Of a stretch of DNA of 35,151 bases, positions 25,606 to 32,820 are shown piece after piece. Where the stretch lies: contig JALOQX010000019.1 of assembly GCA_025459265.1 (NCBI GenBank), positions 1-35,151 on the forward strand, in the 5' to 3' direction. The position numbers and the translations under genes are program-made. The notes beneath the pieces are model-generated. The model was not told the origin of the DNA, searched no databases, and saw only the letters and a list, made by a program, of their open reading frames with translations. The stretch is from Pirellulaceae bacterium (lineage in GTDB: Bacteria; Planctomycetota; Planctomycetia; Pirellulales; Pirellulaceae). Within the stretch, counting starts at the first letter, position 1, and the number at the start of each line of letters is the position of its first letter.

Positions 25606-25995
25606 TCACGTGCCGTTGACGCCCGGAAAAACTGTCTTGGGGTCCACCGCATTCCGTGGCATCGCCCCAGCCACATCCTGCAGATCGACGGCTCTCAGGT
25701 AGAACACCCGGCGCGTGTAGCCTTTGGACCGGGTGTTGCGAGGGGCATTGGGGGTGAGCTTGGAGTAGCCGACGACCCGGGCATCACCCCCAAGATAGAT
25801 GGGTCCGCGCCGGCTCAACGCCGACGGAACTTGCTTGACGCGAACATACGGCAGCGACCGCACGTCGCACAACCAGACTATGCTCTTCTCGTACGAAAGC
25901 GGGTCATCCTTGGACCAGTTCTCGAGTTCTGCCGGCGACAACAGCCGGACGATCTCGTGTGCCCCATCCTTGAGTTCCCGGTGGAGCGTTTTCAT
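25606..25995 (-). CDS. Hypothetical protein
   Basis: 129 residues, basic, soluble, no signal peptide. The N-terminus is helical (MKTLHRELKDGAHEIVRLLSPAELENWS), followed by a beta-rich part (KSIVWLCDVRSLPYVRVKQVPSAL, GPIYLGGDARVVGYSKLTPNAP) and a basic C-terminal strand RRVFYLRAVDLQDVAG. ATG 25995 has AGAGG about 10 bases upstream. It is on the same strand as the sigma factor, 324 bases before its start. No family was recognised. Codon third positions are less uniformly G/C than in core genes nearby, compatible with accessory origin but not proof. Confidence 0.65.
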   Translation of the reverse strand: MKTLHRELKDGAHEIVRLLSPAELENWSKDDPLSYEKSIVWLCDVRSLPYVRVKQVPSALSRRGPIYLGGDARVVGYSKLTPNAPRNTRSKGYTRRVFYLRAVDLQDVAGAMPRNAVDPKTVFPGVNGT

Positions 25996-26087
25996 GGCCG
26001 GTGCCTCTGTCCCGAAGTCGGTCCCCGTGCCGCGTCCGGTCGCGGCGGCAGGGCACGGATATTCTCTGTTCCGACGTACCCTCTATC

Positions 26088-26345
26088 TTATTCATTCCTC
26101 CACGCATAGACTCCGCTGACGGTGCCGTCCGGAAAAAAACTGGGACGCGACCAGCCCTGCGGCCGATCGCGCCCCATCAGCGGGATCGCAATTCTGAAGT
26201 ATCGATTAACCAGTCGGGGCATCCGCCCCTCGGACTGAGTCGCCAGCACCAACACAAAGTCTTGCGAACGGGCGAAGAAGAGCCCTGCCTCGACCCAGTC
26301 CCGACACCAGTAGGCAGTTACGCGTCTCTTCCTCGCCGTTCGCAA
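26088..26345 (-). CDS. Possible short hypothetical protein or gene remnant
   Basis: Up to 85 residues; the C-terminal 60 look protein-like (SQDFVLVLATQSEGRMPRLVNRYFRIAIP, then FFPDGTVSGVYAWRNE). The N-terminal end is unclear: the only in-frame starts are a TTG at 26345 with no spaced ribosome site and internal codons, and an in-frame TGA lies just upstream. This suggests a truncated or frameshifted gene whose 5' part is lost, or a wrongly read end. No family was recognised. The remaining sequence to the enoyl-CoA hydratase start (26346-26607) holds no supportable gene. Confidence 0.35.
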   Translation of the reverse strand: MRTARKRRVTAYWCRDWVEAGLFFARSQDFVLVLATQSEGRMPRLVNRYFRIAIPLMGRDRPQGWSRPSFFPDGTVSGVYAWRNE

Positions 26346-26607
26346 GCTCCAACGCTCTCACTCGGTCCCCATCTGTGAGCAACCGCTGTGCCAATCTGCC
26401 GCCGACCGCACCGTATCGTCTTAAACTCAAATGAGTTCATGTCTTGAGGCCGAAGTGGCAGTTCGAGCCGCTCGGCCACCGGCCCGGCGCAGGTCTCGCA
26501 TTGAGACCTGCGTCTCAACCTCAGACAAGCCAACCGGTACGATAGGGGCAGGCGGCGGTCGCACACGGGCGGGGGATCCTGGTCTGGTCAAGAGGAGAAT
26601 CAACGTC

Positions 26608-27390
26608 ATGGACACTCTGGTCGGTATCCGGGTACATGTGCCCAGCGGGACGATCATTCTGCAGCGCCCTGACAAGCGTAATGCCCTGTCACGGCTCATG
26701 ATCCTCCAGGTGCAGCAGGCGTTCGAGGACCTCCACCAGGAGCGGCGAGTGCGGGCGGTGATTTTGACGGGCGCCGGCAGTGCGTTCTGCGCGGGGACCG
26801 ATCTGGCCGAGCTCAAAGCGACACTCGGTACCGATGACGCGTTCGAGCAATGGCACCGCGACACCATGCAGCTCAAGCAGCTGTTCGAGACCATGTTGCG
26901 TTTTCCCAAGCCGATCATCGCGGCCGTGAACGGACCAGCGCTCGGCGTGGGCGCGGGGCTGGTGCTGGCCTCGGACATCGTCCTGGGGACCCCCGATGCG
27001 TCATTTGGGCTGCCCGAGCCTCGCCATGGACTCGTCGCCGGCTTGATCTCGCCGCTGCTGGCGTTTCGGGTCGGCGCGGGAGTGGCAGCCCACCTGCTGC
27101 TGTCCGCGGCCATGGTCTCGGCGACCGAAGCGCGGGAACGCGGGATCTATCATCAGATCGTGCCGTTTGAGCAGGCGTGGGCAGCGGCGCATGAACAGGC
27201 ACATCAGTGTGCCCGATCGTCGGCCGAGGCCATTCAGCTCACCAAACGCATGCTCAATGAGACCATCGGCGAGCACCTTACGACGCTGCTCAGCGCCGGC
27301 GCCGCCGTATCCGCCACCGCCCACACGACCGAAGCTGCCGAAGAAGGCCTCGCGGCTTTCGTCCAGAAGCGAGAACCCCGCTGGAAGTGA
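26608..27390 (+). CDS. Enoyl-CoA hydratase/isomerase family protein
   Basis: 260 residues, crotonase fold. The oxyanion-hole segments are visible: GSAFCAGTDLAELK (usual FCAGxDL motif) and VNGPALGVGAGLVLASDIVLGTPDASFGLPEPRHGLVAG. In the latter, Glu of LPEP is at the first catalytic Glu position; the second catalytic acid site reads Gly-Leu-Val, so hydratase activity is not certain and an isomerase or other crotonase chemistry is possible. A start at ATG 26608 is supported by AAGAGGAG with about 10 bases spacing; the frame is open to 26431 but that text is not family-like. No beta-oxidation partner genes are adjacent. It converges on the OmpH-like gene across two inverted-repeat structures. Confidence 0.88.
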   Translation: MDTLVGIRVHVPSGTIILQRPDKRNALSRLMILQVQQAFEDLHQERRVRAVILTGAGSAFCAGTDLAELKATLGTDDAFEQWHRDTMQLKQLFETMLRFPKPIIAAVNGPALGVGAGLVLASDIVLGTPDASFGLPEPRHGLVAGLISPLLAFRVGAGVAAHLLLSAAMVSATEARERGIYHQIVPFEQAWAAAHEQAHQCARSSAEAIQLTKRMLNETIGEHLTTLLSAGAAVSATAHTTEAAEEGLAAFVQKREPRWK

Positions 27391-27457
27391 GAGCGTCTCC
27401 GAAAACCTCGTGACGGACCGGAAGGTCCGTCCTACGGCGAGGTTTTCGGACAGGCTC
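27391..27457. repeat. 67-base imperfect palindrome (candidate MITE/REP-like element)
   Basis: The arms at 27391-27410 and 27438-27457 pair at 17 of 20 positions (TCCGAAAACCTCG perfectly). Inside, GACGGACC (27412-27419) pairs with GGTCCGTC around a GGAA loop. It starts directly after the stop of the crotonase gene. The shape matches a small palindromic mobile element or a strong terminator; both remain possible. Confidence 0.55.
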
Positions 27458-27463
27458 TAAGCA

Positions 27464-27503
27464 GCACCGGGAACCTCCCCCACACCGACGAGGTTCCCGG
27501 TGC
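27464..27503. terminator. Bidirectional hairpin between convergent genes
   Basis: A perfect 14-bp stem, GCACCGGGAACCTC (27464-27477) with GAGGTTCCCGGTGC (27490-27503), and a 12-base loop. It lies between convergent stops (27390 and 27517). No T-run on either side, so termination strength is uncertain. Confidence 0.5.
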
Positions 27504-27516
27504 ACTGCCACCAGAC

Positions 27517-28137
27517 TCAGCGACGTGGAGCACGATCAGGAGAATTTGCGGCGACATTGGTGCGCAGATCGTCGATCACCAGGTTCGTGATGTCGAGGTT
27601 GCGCTGCAGGATGACCCCGCGTTGGAGACCCAGCATCACGGACTGGGGATCTTCCGGGTTGAGACTGCGACTGTCGTATCGCAGCACCAGGCCGATACTG
27701 TGGCGCTGAGCGATGCGTTCAATCGCCGTCAGGATTTCTTGATAGACGCTGTAGTACTGCAAGGCCTCCCGCTGCAGCAGGTCCTTCTTTTTCTGGCGGG
27801 CCTGCACTTGGAGATCGGCCATCTGGCGCGCCAGGTCCGTCTCCAGGTGCAGGTACTGCGGACTGCCCACACGGAGTTCCGCCAGTTGTCTGTTGCGCTG
27901 ATTCAGTTGCTGGCGTTGCGTCTCCAGTTCTCCCTCCGTTTGCTGCGCCTGCTGCTGCAAGGACTCGAGATTCCCTTTGAACGTCGGATGCGATTCGAAG
28001 ACCTTCGCGATGTCGATGACGGCGACGAGCGTCGCCGGTGTGGCCGACGCGGTGGAGGCAACTTGGGCGCGCCCCACGCTGCCTCCCGCCACGACCAGAC
28101 TCACCAGCCCACACGCCAGGAACACCTCGCGACCCAT
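27517..28137 (-). CDS. OmpH/Skp-like periplasmic chaperone
   Basis: 206 residues. A signal peptide (MGREVFLACGLVSLVVAGGSVGRA) ends near residue 24. The Skp/OmpH segment VAVIDIAKVFESHPTFKGNLE begins the mature domain, followed by a long coiled coil (LQQQAQQTEGELETQRQQLNQRNRQLAELR, RQMADLQVQARQKKKDLLQREA) and the C-terminal beta-strand IGLVLRYDSRSLNPEDPQSVMLGLQRGVI. The last part, typical of planctomycete OmpH proteins, reads as a VLRYD strand. Skp proteins hold unfolded outer-membrane proteins in the periplasm. ATG 28137 has GGGAGGG about 9 bases upstream. Upstream 28138-28432 has no gene and probably carries its promoter. Confidence 0.88.
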   Translation of the reverse strand: MGREVFLACGLVSLVVAGGSVGRAQVASTASATPATLVAVIDIAKVFESHPTFKGNLESLQQQAQQTEGELETQRQQLNQRNRQLAELRVGSPQYLHLETDLARQMADLQVQARQKKKDLLQREALQYYSVYQEILTAIERIAQRHSIGLVLRYDSRSLNPEDPQSVMLGLQRGVILQRNLDITNLVIDDLRTNVAANSPDRAPRR

Positions 28138-28432
28138 GACATTTGCCCTCCCTGCTGACGACCGAAAACATGCTTGCGCCGCACGGCTCACCCCGATTGT
28201 TCCCCGGCGACGTCGGCGAGCGAGGACGGGAGCATCTCACGTGCCACAGCGGGGCTGTAGGCCGCCTTTTCTTCCGCGCACTACGCGCAAGTGGTTCTGC
28301 AGCAGCACGTTATTTCCGACTAAGGCACCGGGTTGAATCGGCAGCGGCGGCGACGGGCGGCGTGCGAGCTGTAGTCTTTGCAGGGCGATTTGTAATCCTT
28401 GCCAAGCCCCGATACGCGCGCCGATCACGCGG

Positions 28433-29197
28433 CTACCCGGACAGCTCGCTTCGACTCAGCGCTCCGGTGTGCAGCGCCGTGCCCGCCAGGACACCATGGC
28501 AGCCGGCCTGTGCCAGCGCCGCCACGTCCGCCGCGTGCCGCACGCCGCCACCCGAGATCAGTTCGTCCCAGGCATGGCGCTGGCTCAGCCGACGACATGT
28601 CTCGACGGTCATTGGACCCGCACCGCTTCCCACCGCCGCCAGATCCAGCACGAGGAGTCGTCGCACGCCCGCCTGCCATGCGAGCTCCGCGATCTGTTCC
28701 ACGCGGCAGCCGGCCAGTCGCTGACAGCGTGCCAACGGCCGGCCATCGAGCAGGTCCAGACTCAGCACGGCGCGCTCAGCGCCGATCGTCTGCACCAATT
28801 CCGCGAGCAGCGCCGCGTCCGGCAGAGTCTCGAGCGCGACAGCAATGCCCGCAAGCGGCCCGCAACTCGAGCGGAACCCGGTCAGGGCCCGAGCTCGCTC
28901 AGCATCCGCGCATCCGGCATCGATCAGCACGTCCAGTCCCGCATCGGCGATTGTGGCCAGCGCGGCCAGATTCGGCGGATGCCCGGCCAGTGCGTCGAGA
29001 TCCGCGACGTAAGCGGCTCTTAATCCCAACTGCTGGACGAACGCCTGCGCCACATCCCGTGGAGCCGCCGACGCGACAATCCGGCTGCGCACCGGCTGAT
29101 ACGTCGCCCGCCGGCCGCCGGTGGCGTGAACGATATCGCCGGCCTGCAGGTCCAGCACACCATAGATGCGGCATGGGGGCAGCCGGCCGTCTGTCAC
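28433..29197 (-). CDS. HisA/HisF-like (beta/alpha)8 barrel protein
   Basis: 254 residues. The barrel opens with IYGVLDLQAGDIVHATGG, where Asp of LDLQ is at the first catalytic position of HisA. SLDLLDGRPLA is at the second, and ISGGGVRHAADVAALAQAGCHGVLAGTALHTG is the phosphate-binding end. It aligns by eye with the HisA/HisF-related family (TIGR00734 type), present in methanogens and planctomycetes and linked by others to methanopterin-type cofactor synthesis; genuine HisA is less likely given the divergent middle. The GTG start at 29197 overlaps the stop TGA of the upstream cyclase-fold gene by 4 nt, so translation is coupled. No histidine biosynthesis genes are adjacent. Role unresolved. 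Confidence 0.8.
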   Translation of the reverse strand: MTDGRLPPCRIYGVLDLQAGDIVHATGGRRATYQPVRSRIVASAAPRDVAQAFVQQLGLRAAYVADLDALAGHPPNLAALATIADAGLDVLIDAGCADAERARALTGFRSSCGPLAGIAVALETLPDAALLAELVQTIGAERAVLSLDLLDGRPLARCQRLAGCRVEQIAELAWQAGVRRLLVLDLAAVGSGAGPMTVETCRRLSQRHAWDELISGGGVRHAADVAALAQAGCHGVLAGTALHTGALSRSELSG

Positions 29198-30600
29198 AAG
29201 TCGTCCTCAACGGCCACCGTCTCGTAGAGCGGCATATGGCGGTAGTACACTTCCAGAATCATGGCGCACATCGCGGTCGTGTAAAGCCGGCCCCCTTTGA
29301 GCCCGTGCTGATCCTGGAAGAACCAGCTCCCGCGTTCGTGGCCGGCCGTCGCCTGAGTCCGGACCAGATAGTCGCGCATCTGATCGTTCCATGCGGGCCA
29401 CGTCGGCCCGTCGAAATGATGCAGCACCTGCGTCGCATAGTAGTTGTAGTACATGTCCGACTTCGACGGACCCTCGCGACTCAGGAACTCCACGCCGCGT
29501 GAGAGCCGGCTGTCGTTGCGCCGCCAACCGGTGTACATCCGCACGAGCAGGCCGACCGCGGTGGTGCCGGGTGTGCGTCCCGGCGTCAAGTAGCCGTAAT
29601 AAGACCCGTCCCCGCTCTGAACGCTGTCGAGAAATCGTTCACCCAGGTTCACGACCGGTGAGGGCACATCCAGCCCGGCCATGGTCGCGCTCTTCAAAGC
29701 CATCATCTGCCAGCCGAACACCGTCGTATCACCCGGCTGCCCTGGGTAGTACCGCCAGCCTCCCGCGGAGTGCTGCGCCCAGCAAATGAAGTCGATGGCC
29801 CGCTGGGCGCTGGACCGCAACGAATCATCCTGCGTCATGCCGTAGGCTTCGCACAACGCGATCGTGGCGATCCCTTGCGCGTACATCGTTCCTTCCTGCA
29901 GGTCAGCGCCGTGCGGCGTCGGCACAGCATGTTCCTTCAGGTAGTACAGTCCCGCATGCACGACGTCGCGATAGTCGCCATCGCGGTGCGTCTGACCGGC
30001 GCCCAGGAAGGGCAGGAGCGCCAGTCCCGTCGCGCCGGTCGTCGATCCGACGGTGCCTCCGTTACGGCACTGGTTGCGGCACGGCGCCTCGGACAGGTCG
30101 AAGCGCCACCCGCCGCTGGACTCCTGGTGGGCGGCGAGCCAGGCGAGCGCCAGCGCGACCGCCGATTCGCTCGCGGGGGTGCCTCCCCCGCGCGCCAGGC
30201 GTTCGGCCTTGCGGTCCCCGCGCCGACCCTCAAAGCCGCCCCGCACAGGAGCGCCGCCGCGGAGCAACTCGGCCGAAGTACTCGCCTCCCCGGTAGGCAC
30301 CCAGGGGGACGAGGTCGGCCCGAACACCACGGCGTCGGCCGGCAGGTCGATCGTGGCGGGCGGAGCCCAGACCCGCTCGACCGCCACCTGATCCGCGTCG
30401 GCCGACCAGGGCGACACCCGCATCGCCACCGTCATATCTTCTGGCGCGACCGTCGGCGACGGCCGCGTGTCGACCACCAGCGTCAGGTCACCCAGGGTCG
30501 GCGCACGGACTGCCCACCAGGCCAGCACCAACACCAGCACGGTGTGGACCACCAGGCTTACCAGAAATCCGGTTGTCTCGTGGATCGCATCGTGGGACAT
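29194..30600 (-). CDS. Membrane-anchored squalene-cyclase-fold (prenyltransferase-repeat) protein, paralog B
   Basis: About 468 residues. One membrane helix near the N-terminus (FLVSLVVHTVLVLVLAWWAV), a 100-residue variable linker, then an alpha-alpha toroid domain (SAVALALAWLAAHQESSGGWRFDLS, LALLPFLGAGQTHRDGDYRD, GIATIALCEAYGMTQDD, AQHSAGGWRYYPGQPGDTTVFGWQMMALKSA, MCAMILEVYYRHMPLYET). The repeats contain QxxxGGW motifs like squalene cyclases but no DXDD, so it is not a triterpene cyclase. A Cys pair, APCRNQC, is shared with its paralog. The TonB/TolA-like helix points the domain to the periplasm. Start: ATG 30600 is preferred over 30681, which would overlap the upstream gene by 38 bases. It is the paralog of the gene at 30644 and is followed by a 4-nt overlap with the HisA-like gene. 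Confidence 0.85.
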   Translation of the reverse strand: MSHDAIHETTGFLVSLVVHTVLVLVLAWWAVRAPTLGDLTLVVDTRPSPTVAPEDMTVAMRVSPWSADADQVAVERVWAPPATIDLPADAVVFGPTSSPWVPTGEASTSAELLRGGAPVRGGFEGRRGDRKAERLARGGGTPASESAVALALAWLAAHQESSGGWRFDLSEAPCRNQCRNGGTVGSTTGATGLALLPFLGAGQTHRDGDYRDVVHAGLYYLKEHAVPTPHGADLQEGTMYAQGIATIALCEAYGMTQDDSLRSSAQRAIDFICWAQHSAGGWRYYPGQPGDTTVFGWQMMALKSATMAGLDVPSPVVNLGERFLDSVQSGDGSYYGYLTPGRTPGTTAVGLLVRMYTGWRRNDSRLSRGVEFLSREGPSKSDMYYNYYATQVLHHFDGPTWPAWNDQMRDYLVRTQATAGHERGSWFFQDQHGLKGGRLYTTAMCAMILEVYYRHMPLYETVAVEDDL

Positions 30601-30643
30601 GCGCGGAATCGGGCCCCGGCTGGGGAGACTGTCCCGTCCCTGC

Positions 30644-32257
30644 TCAGAGCGGAAAGTCCTCTTCAGCCGCCTGTTTGCCATAGATCGGCATATGCCGATA
30701 GTAGACTTCCAGAATCATCGTTGCCATCGACGTACAGTACAGCCGCCCGCCACGATCCACCCACGGATCTCGACTGAAATGCCAACTTCCCGTCTCGTGT
30801 CCCCGCTTGGACTGCGACTCCACCAACCGGTCGCGCAGGACGCTGTTCCAGCTTTCCCAGGCGGGACCTCCGTAGTGCCGCAACACCTGGGTGGCGTAGT
30901 AGTTGTAGTAGTAATTGTCGCTCGGCCCCAACTGGCTCAGGTACTCGACACCCGCCTTGAGCGCCGGCTCGTCGTGTTTCCAGCCCAGGTACATCCGGCA
31001 TAACAGGCCCACGGCTGTGGTGGCGGGACCACTCCCCGATCCCATGTAGCCGTACTTGGCGCCGTTTTCTTCCTGCACGGAATCCAGGAACCTGGTGGCC
31101 CCGAGGATTGTGCGGCGCGGCACCGTGAGGTACGCCAGATGGCCGCTCTTGCAGGCCATCAGTTGCCACCCCACCACCGATGTGTCGCCCGGCTGTTTCG
31201 GCTCGTATCGCCAGCCGCCTCCTACCGGGTCCTGGGCGTAGGCGATGAAGTTCAACGCGAACTGGGCAGGCTGGAGCAACTCCGGATCGTTCGTCATCGC
31301 GTAGGCCTCGCACAGCGCGATCGAGGCCATGCCGTGTGCGTAGAGCATGCCGCCGGCATCGCTCAGGTCCCCCATGCCATTGCCGACTTTCATGCTGCGG
31401 ATCAGAAAGGCCAGCCCCCGCTGGACCGTTTCCTTGTACGCGCCCTCCTTGTGCGTCTGCCCCGCGCCGAGAAACGGCAGAATGGCCAGTGCGGTGGCGG
31501 CATTGCGGGCGGGCGCGACCGTGCCAGGGTGCGAACATTGCCCGCGACAGACGCCGCGCGTATGGTCGAAGTCCCAGCCCCCGTCCCGTTCCTGATGCTC
31601 CGCCAACCACTTGAGGGCCGCCGCCACAGCCGCCTCGCTCCCCGCACTCCCTCCGAATTTTTCCACCATCCCCTGCCGCGCCTTGGCGCTGCGCGCGGCA
31701 CCAAGTCCCTGCTCTATGCCGCCCCCGATGCGATCCATCAGGTCGCTGCTGGGTGCCGTGCGCTCGCCAAAATCCTCCAATTCGAACATATCCGGCGCAG
31801 CGTCCATGTCGTCCAGCGACGGGACATCGACCGTGTACGTCGTCGTCGGCGTGGCCATCACTTCCGCCGGCGCCTGGTTCTCGAACACCGTCACGTCCAT
31901 CGGGTCGATCTGCTCATTGTCCAGCTTCTCGACCTCTTCCACGTCCGACGGATCGGATACGGCGACAATCCGATTCTCCGGTGGTTTTTCGGGCAACGTG
32001 AGCAGGGCCAGCACGGTCAGCAGAACCGCGTGAATCACCATGCTGATCAGCCAGCTGGGCACCGCCTGAAACAGGAGAAAATGGCGTGAGATGCCTGCCG
32101 CTCGCGGGCCAGGCCGGTCCTCGTTCCGCCGAGGCGCCGTGGGCGTTGCCCCCGGCACGACGGCCGGCGGCACAGGCACCTGCACCCTTCCCGGCGTAGC
32201 ACCGGCCCCGCGCTGGACCGCTCCTTCCGCACCGGACGTTCGCGAATCACTTGCCAT
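30644..32257 (-). CDS. Membrane-anchored squalene-cyclase-fold protein, paralog A
   Basis: 537 residues. The N-terminal 60 residues are Pro/Ala/Arg-rich, followed by one membrane helix at about residues 68-88 (SWLISMVIHAVLLTVLALLTLP). An acidic linker (about 95-180, DPSDVEEVEKLDNEQIDPMD) leads to a toroid domain from residue 205. It carries ALKWLAEHQERDGGWDFDHTRGVCRGQC, LAILPFLGAGQTHKEGAY, MASIALCEAYAMTND, QDPVGGGWRYEPKQPGDTSVVGWQLMACKSG and TMILEVYYRHMPIYG. Much of the domain is closely similar to that of paralog B, showing tandem duplication. It has the CRGQC pair but no DXDD. The fold is shared with squalene cyclases, prenyltransferases and complement-like proteins; substrate and activity are unknown. 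It is the first gene of the unit A-B-HisA-like. Confidence 0.85.
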   Translation of the reverse strand: MASDSRTSGAEGAVQRGAGATPGRVQVPVPPAVVPGATPTAPRRNEDRPGPRAAGISRHFLLFQAVPSWLISMVIHAVLLTVLALLTLPEKPPENRIVAVSDPSDVEEVEKLDNEQIDPMDVTVFENQAPAEVMATPTTTYTVDVPSLDDMDAAPDMFELEDFGERTAPSSDLMDRIGGGIEQGLGAARSAKARQGMVEKFGGSAGSEAAVAAALKWLAEHQERDGGWDFDHTRGVCRGQCSHPGTVAPARNAATALAILPFLGAGQTHKEGAYKETVQRGLAFLIRSMKVGNGMGDLSDAGGMLYAHGMASIALCEAYAMTNDPELLQPAQFALNFIAYAQDPVGGGWRYEPKQPGDTSVVGWQLMACKSGHLAYLTVPRRTILGATRFLDSVQEENGAKYGYMGSGSGPATTAVGLLCRMYLGWKHDEPALKAGVEYLSQLGPSDNYYYNYYATQVLRHYGGPAWESWNSVLRDRLVESQSKRGHETGSWHFSRDPWVDRGGRLYCTSMATMILEVYYRHMPIYGKQAAEEDFPL

Positions 32258-32608
32258 GGCGCCCTACTCCCAGCCCTGGTCGCACACCACACCATCGGGT
32301 GGAACACAACCTGCGACAGCACCGCCGCACGTGGACAGTCGAAATCCGCCCGTCTCCCAGGAATTGCCGTTTCCATTGTCGGATAAAACCCGCGTTCCGG
32401 CAACAGACAGCGCCGTTCGCTTGAGGACGACAGCACGATGCGCGCGGCAGCCCCCAGGACTGGCGGGCGCCGGACCGCCGTGCCCAGTCGAACGGCCCTG
32501 GGCGATGGGGGCGTGGATCGTCTACAATCAGGACCGCAGGCAGCAGAACGAGTGGTGCTGCGGCGCGACTTGAGCATTGACCCGGACCGAATCGCGAGGC
32601 AAGCCGAG
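32258..32608. other. Divergent intergenic region, cyclase-fold unit / rpmG
   Basis: 351 bases, no gene supported. TACAAT at 32523-32528 is a one-mismatch -10 element, 81 bases before rpmG; no good -35 sits 17 bases before it. Nothing resembling a ribosomal-protein autoregulatory stem or tRNA was seen. Confidence 0.35.
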
Positions 32609-32776
32609 ATGGCCAAAGGCGGAAAAAAGAAGGCGGAAACCGTGTTCCTGGTCTGTGAGGAGACCGGCGACTACAACTACTCGCTGCGGCGTAAGCCGGG
32701 CGGAGAAAAGCTGAAACTCAAGAAGTACAGCCCGCGACTGCGCAAGCACACGGTTCACGTCGAAAAGAAGAAGTAA
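32609..32776 (+). CDS. rpmG: 50S ribosomal protein L33, zinc-independent type
   Basis: 55 residues. [26 protein letters not shown] aligns with L33, ending [19 protein letters not shown]. In the zinc-binding form two CXXC pairs are present; here the first pair is reduced to a single Cys (VCEET), and the second is replaced by Ser-Pro-Arg-Leu. This is a C-minus, zinc-free L33, as seen when a bacterium carries paralogs responsive to zinc. A GAGGCAAGCCGAG site precedes ATG 32609. The open frame to 32438 is not family-like. It lies 44 bases before recJ on the same strand. No other ribosomal gene is nearby. Confidence 0.93.
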   Translation: MAKGGKKKAETVFLVCEETGDYNYSLRRKPGGEKLKLKKYSPRLRKHTVHVEKKK

Positions 32777-32820
32777 ACGTTCCAGCTCCAGTCGCAGTCG
32801 GGATACGCGCGTGGCTCCCC

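Noticed and set aside
23908-26109. 733-residue open frame opposite the sigma factor
   Set aside because: It runs antisense to well-conserved sigma regions 2-4, reads through the repeat as Val/Leu-rich low complexity and crosses into another gene's antisense; a shadow frame.
28425-28679. 84-residue minus-strand frame inside the HisA-like gene
   Set aside because: Out of frame with a gene that has clear barrel motifs; Gly/Arg-rich shadow.
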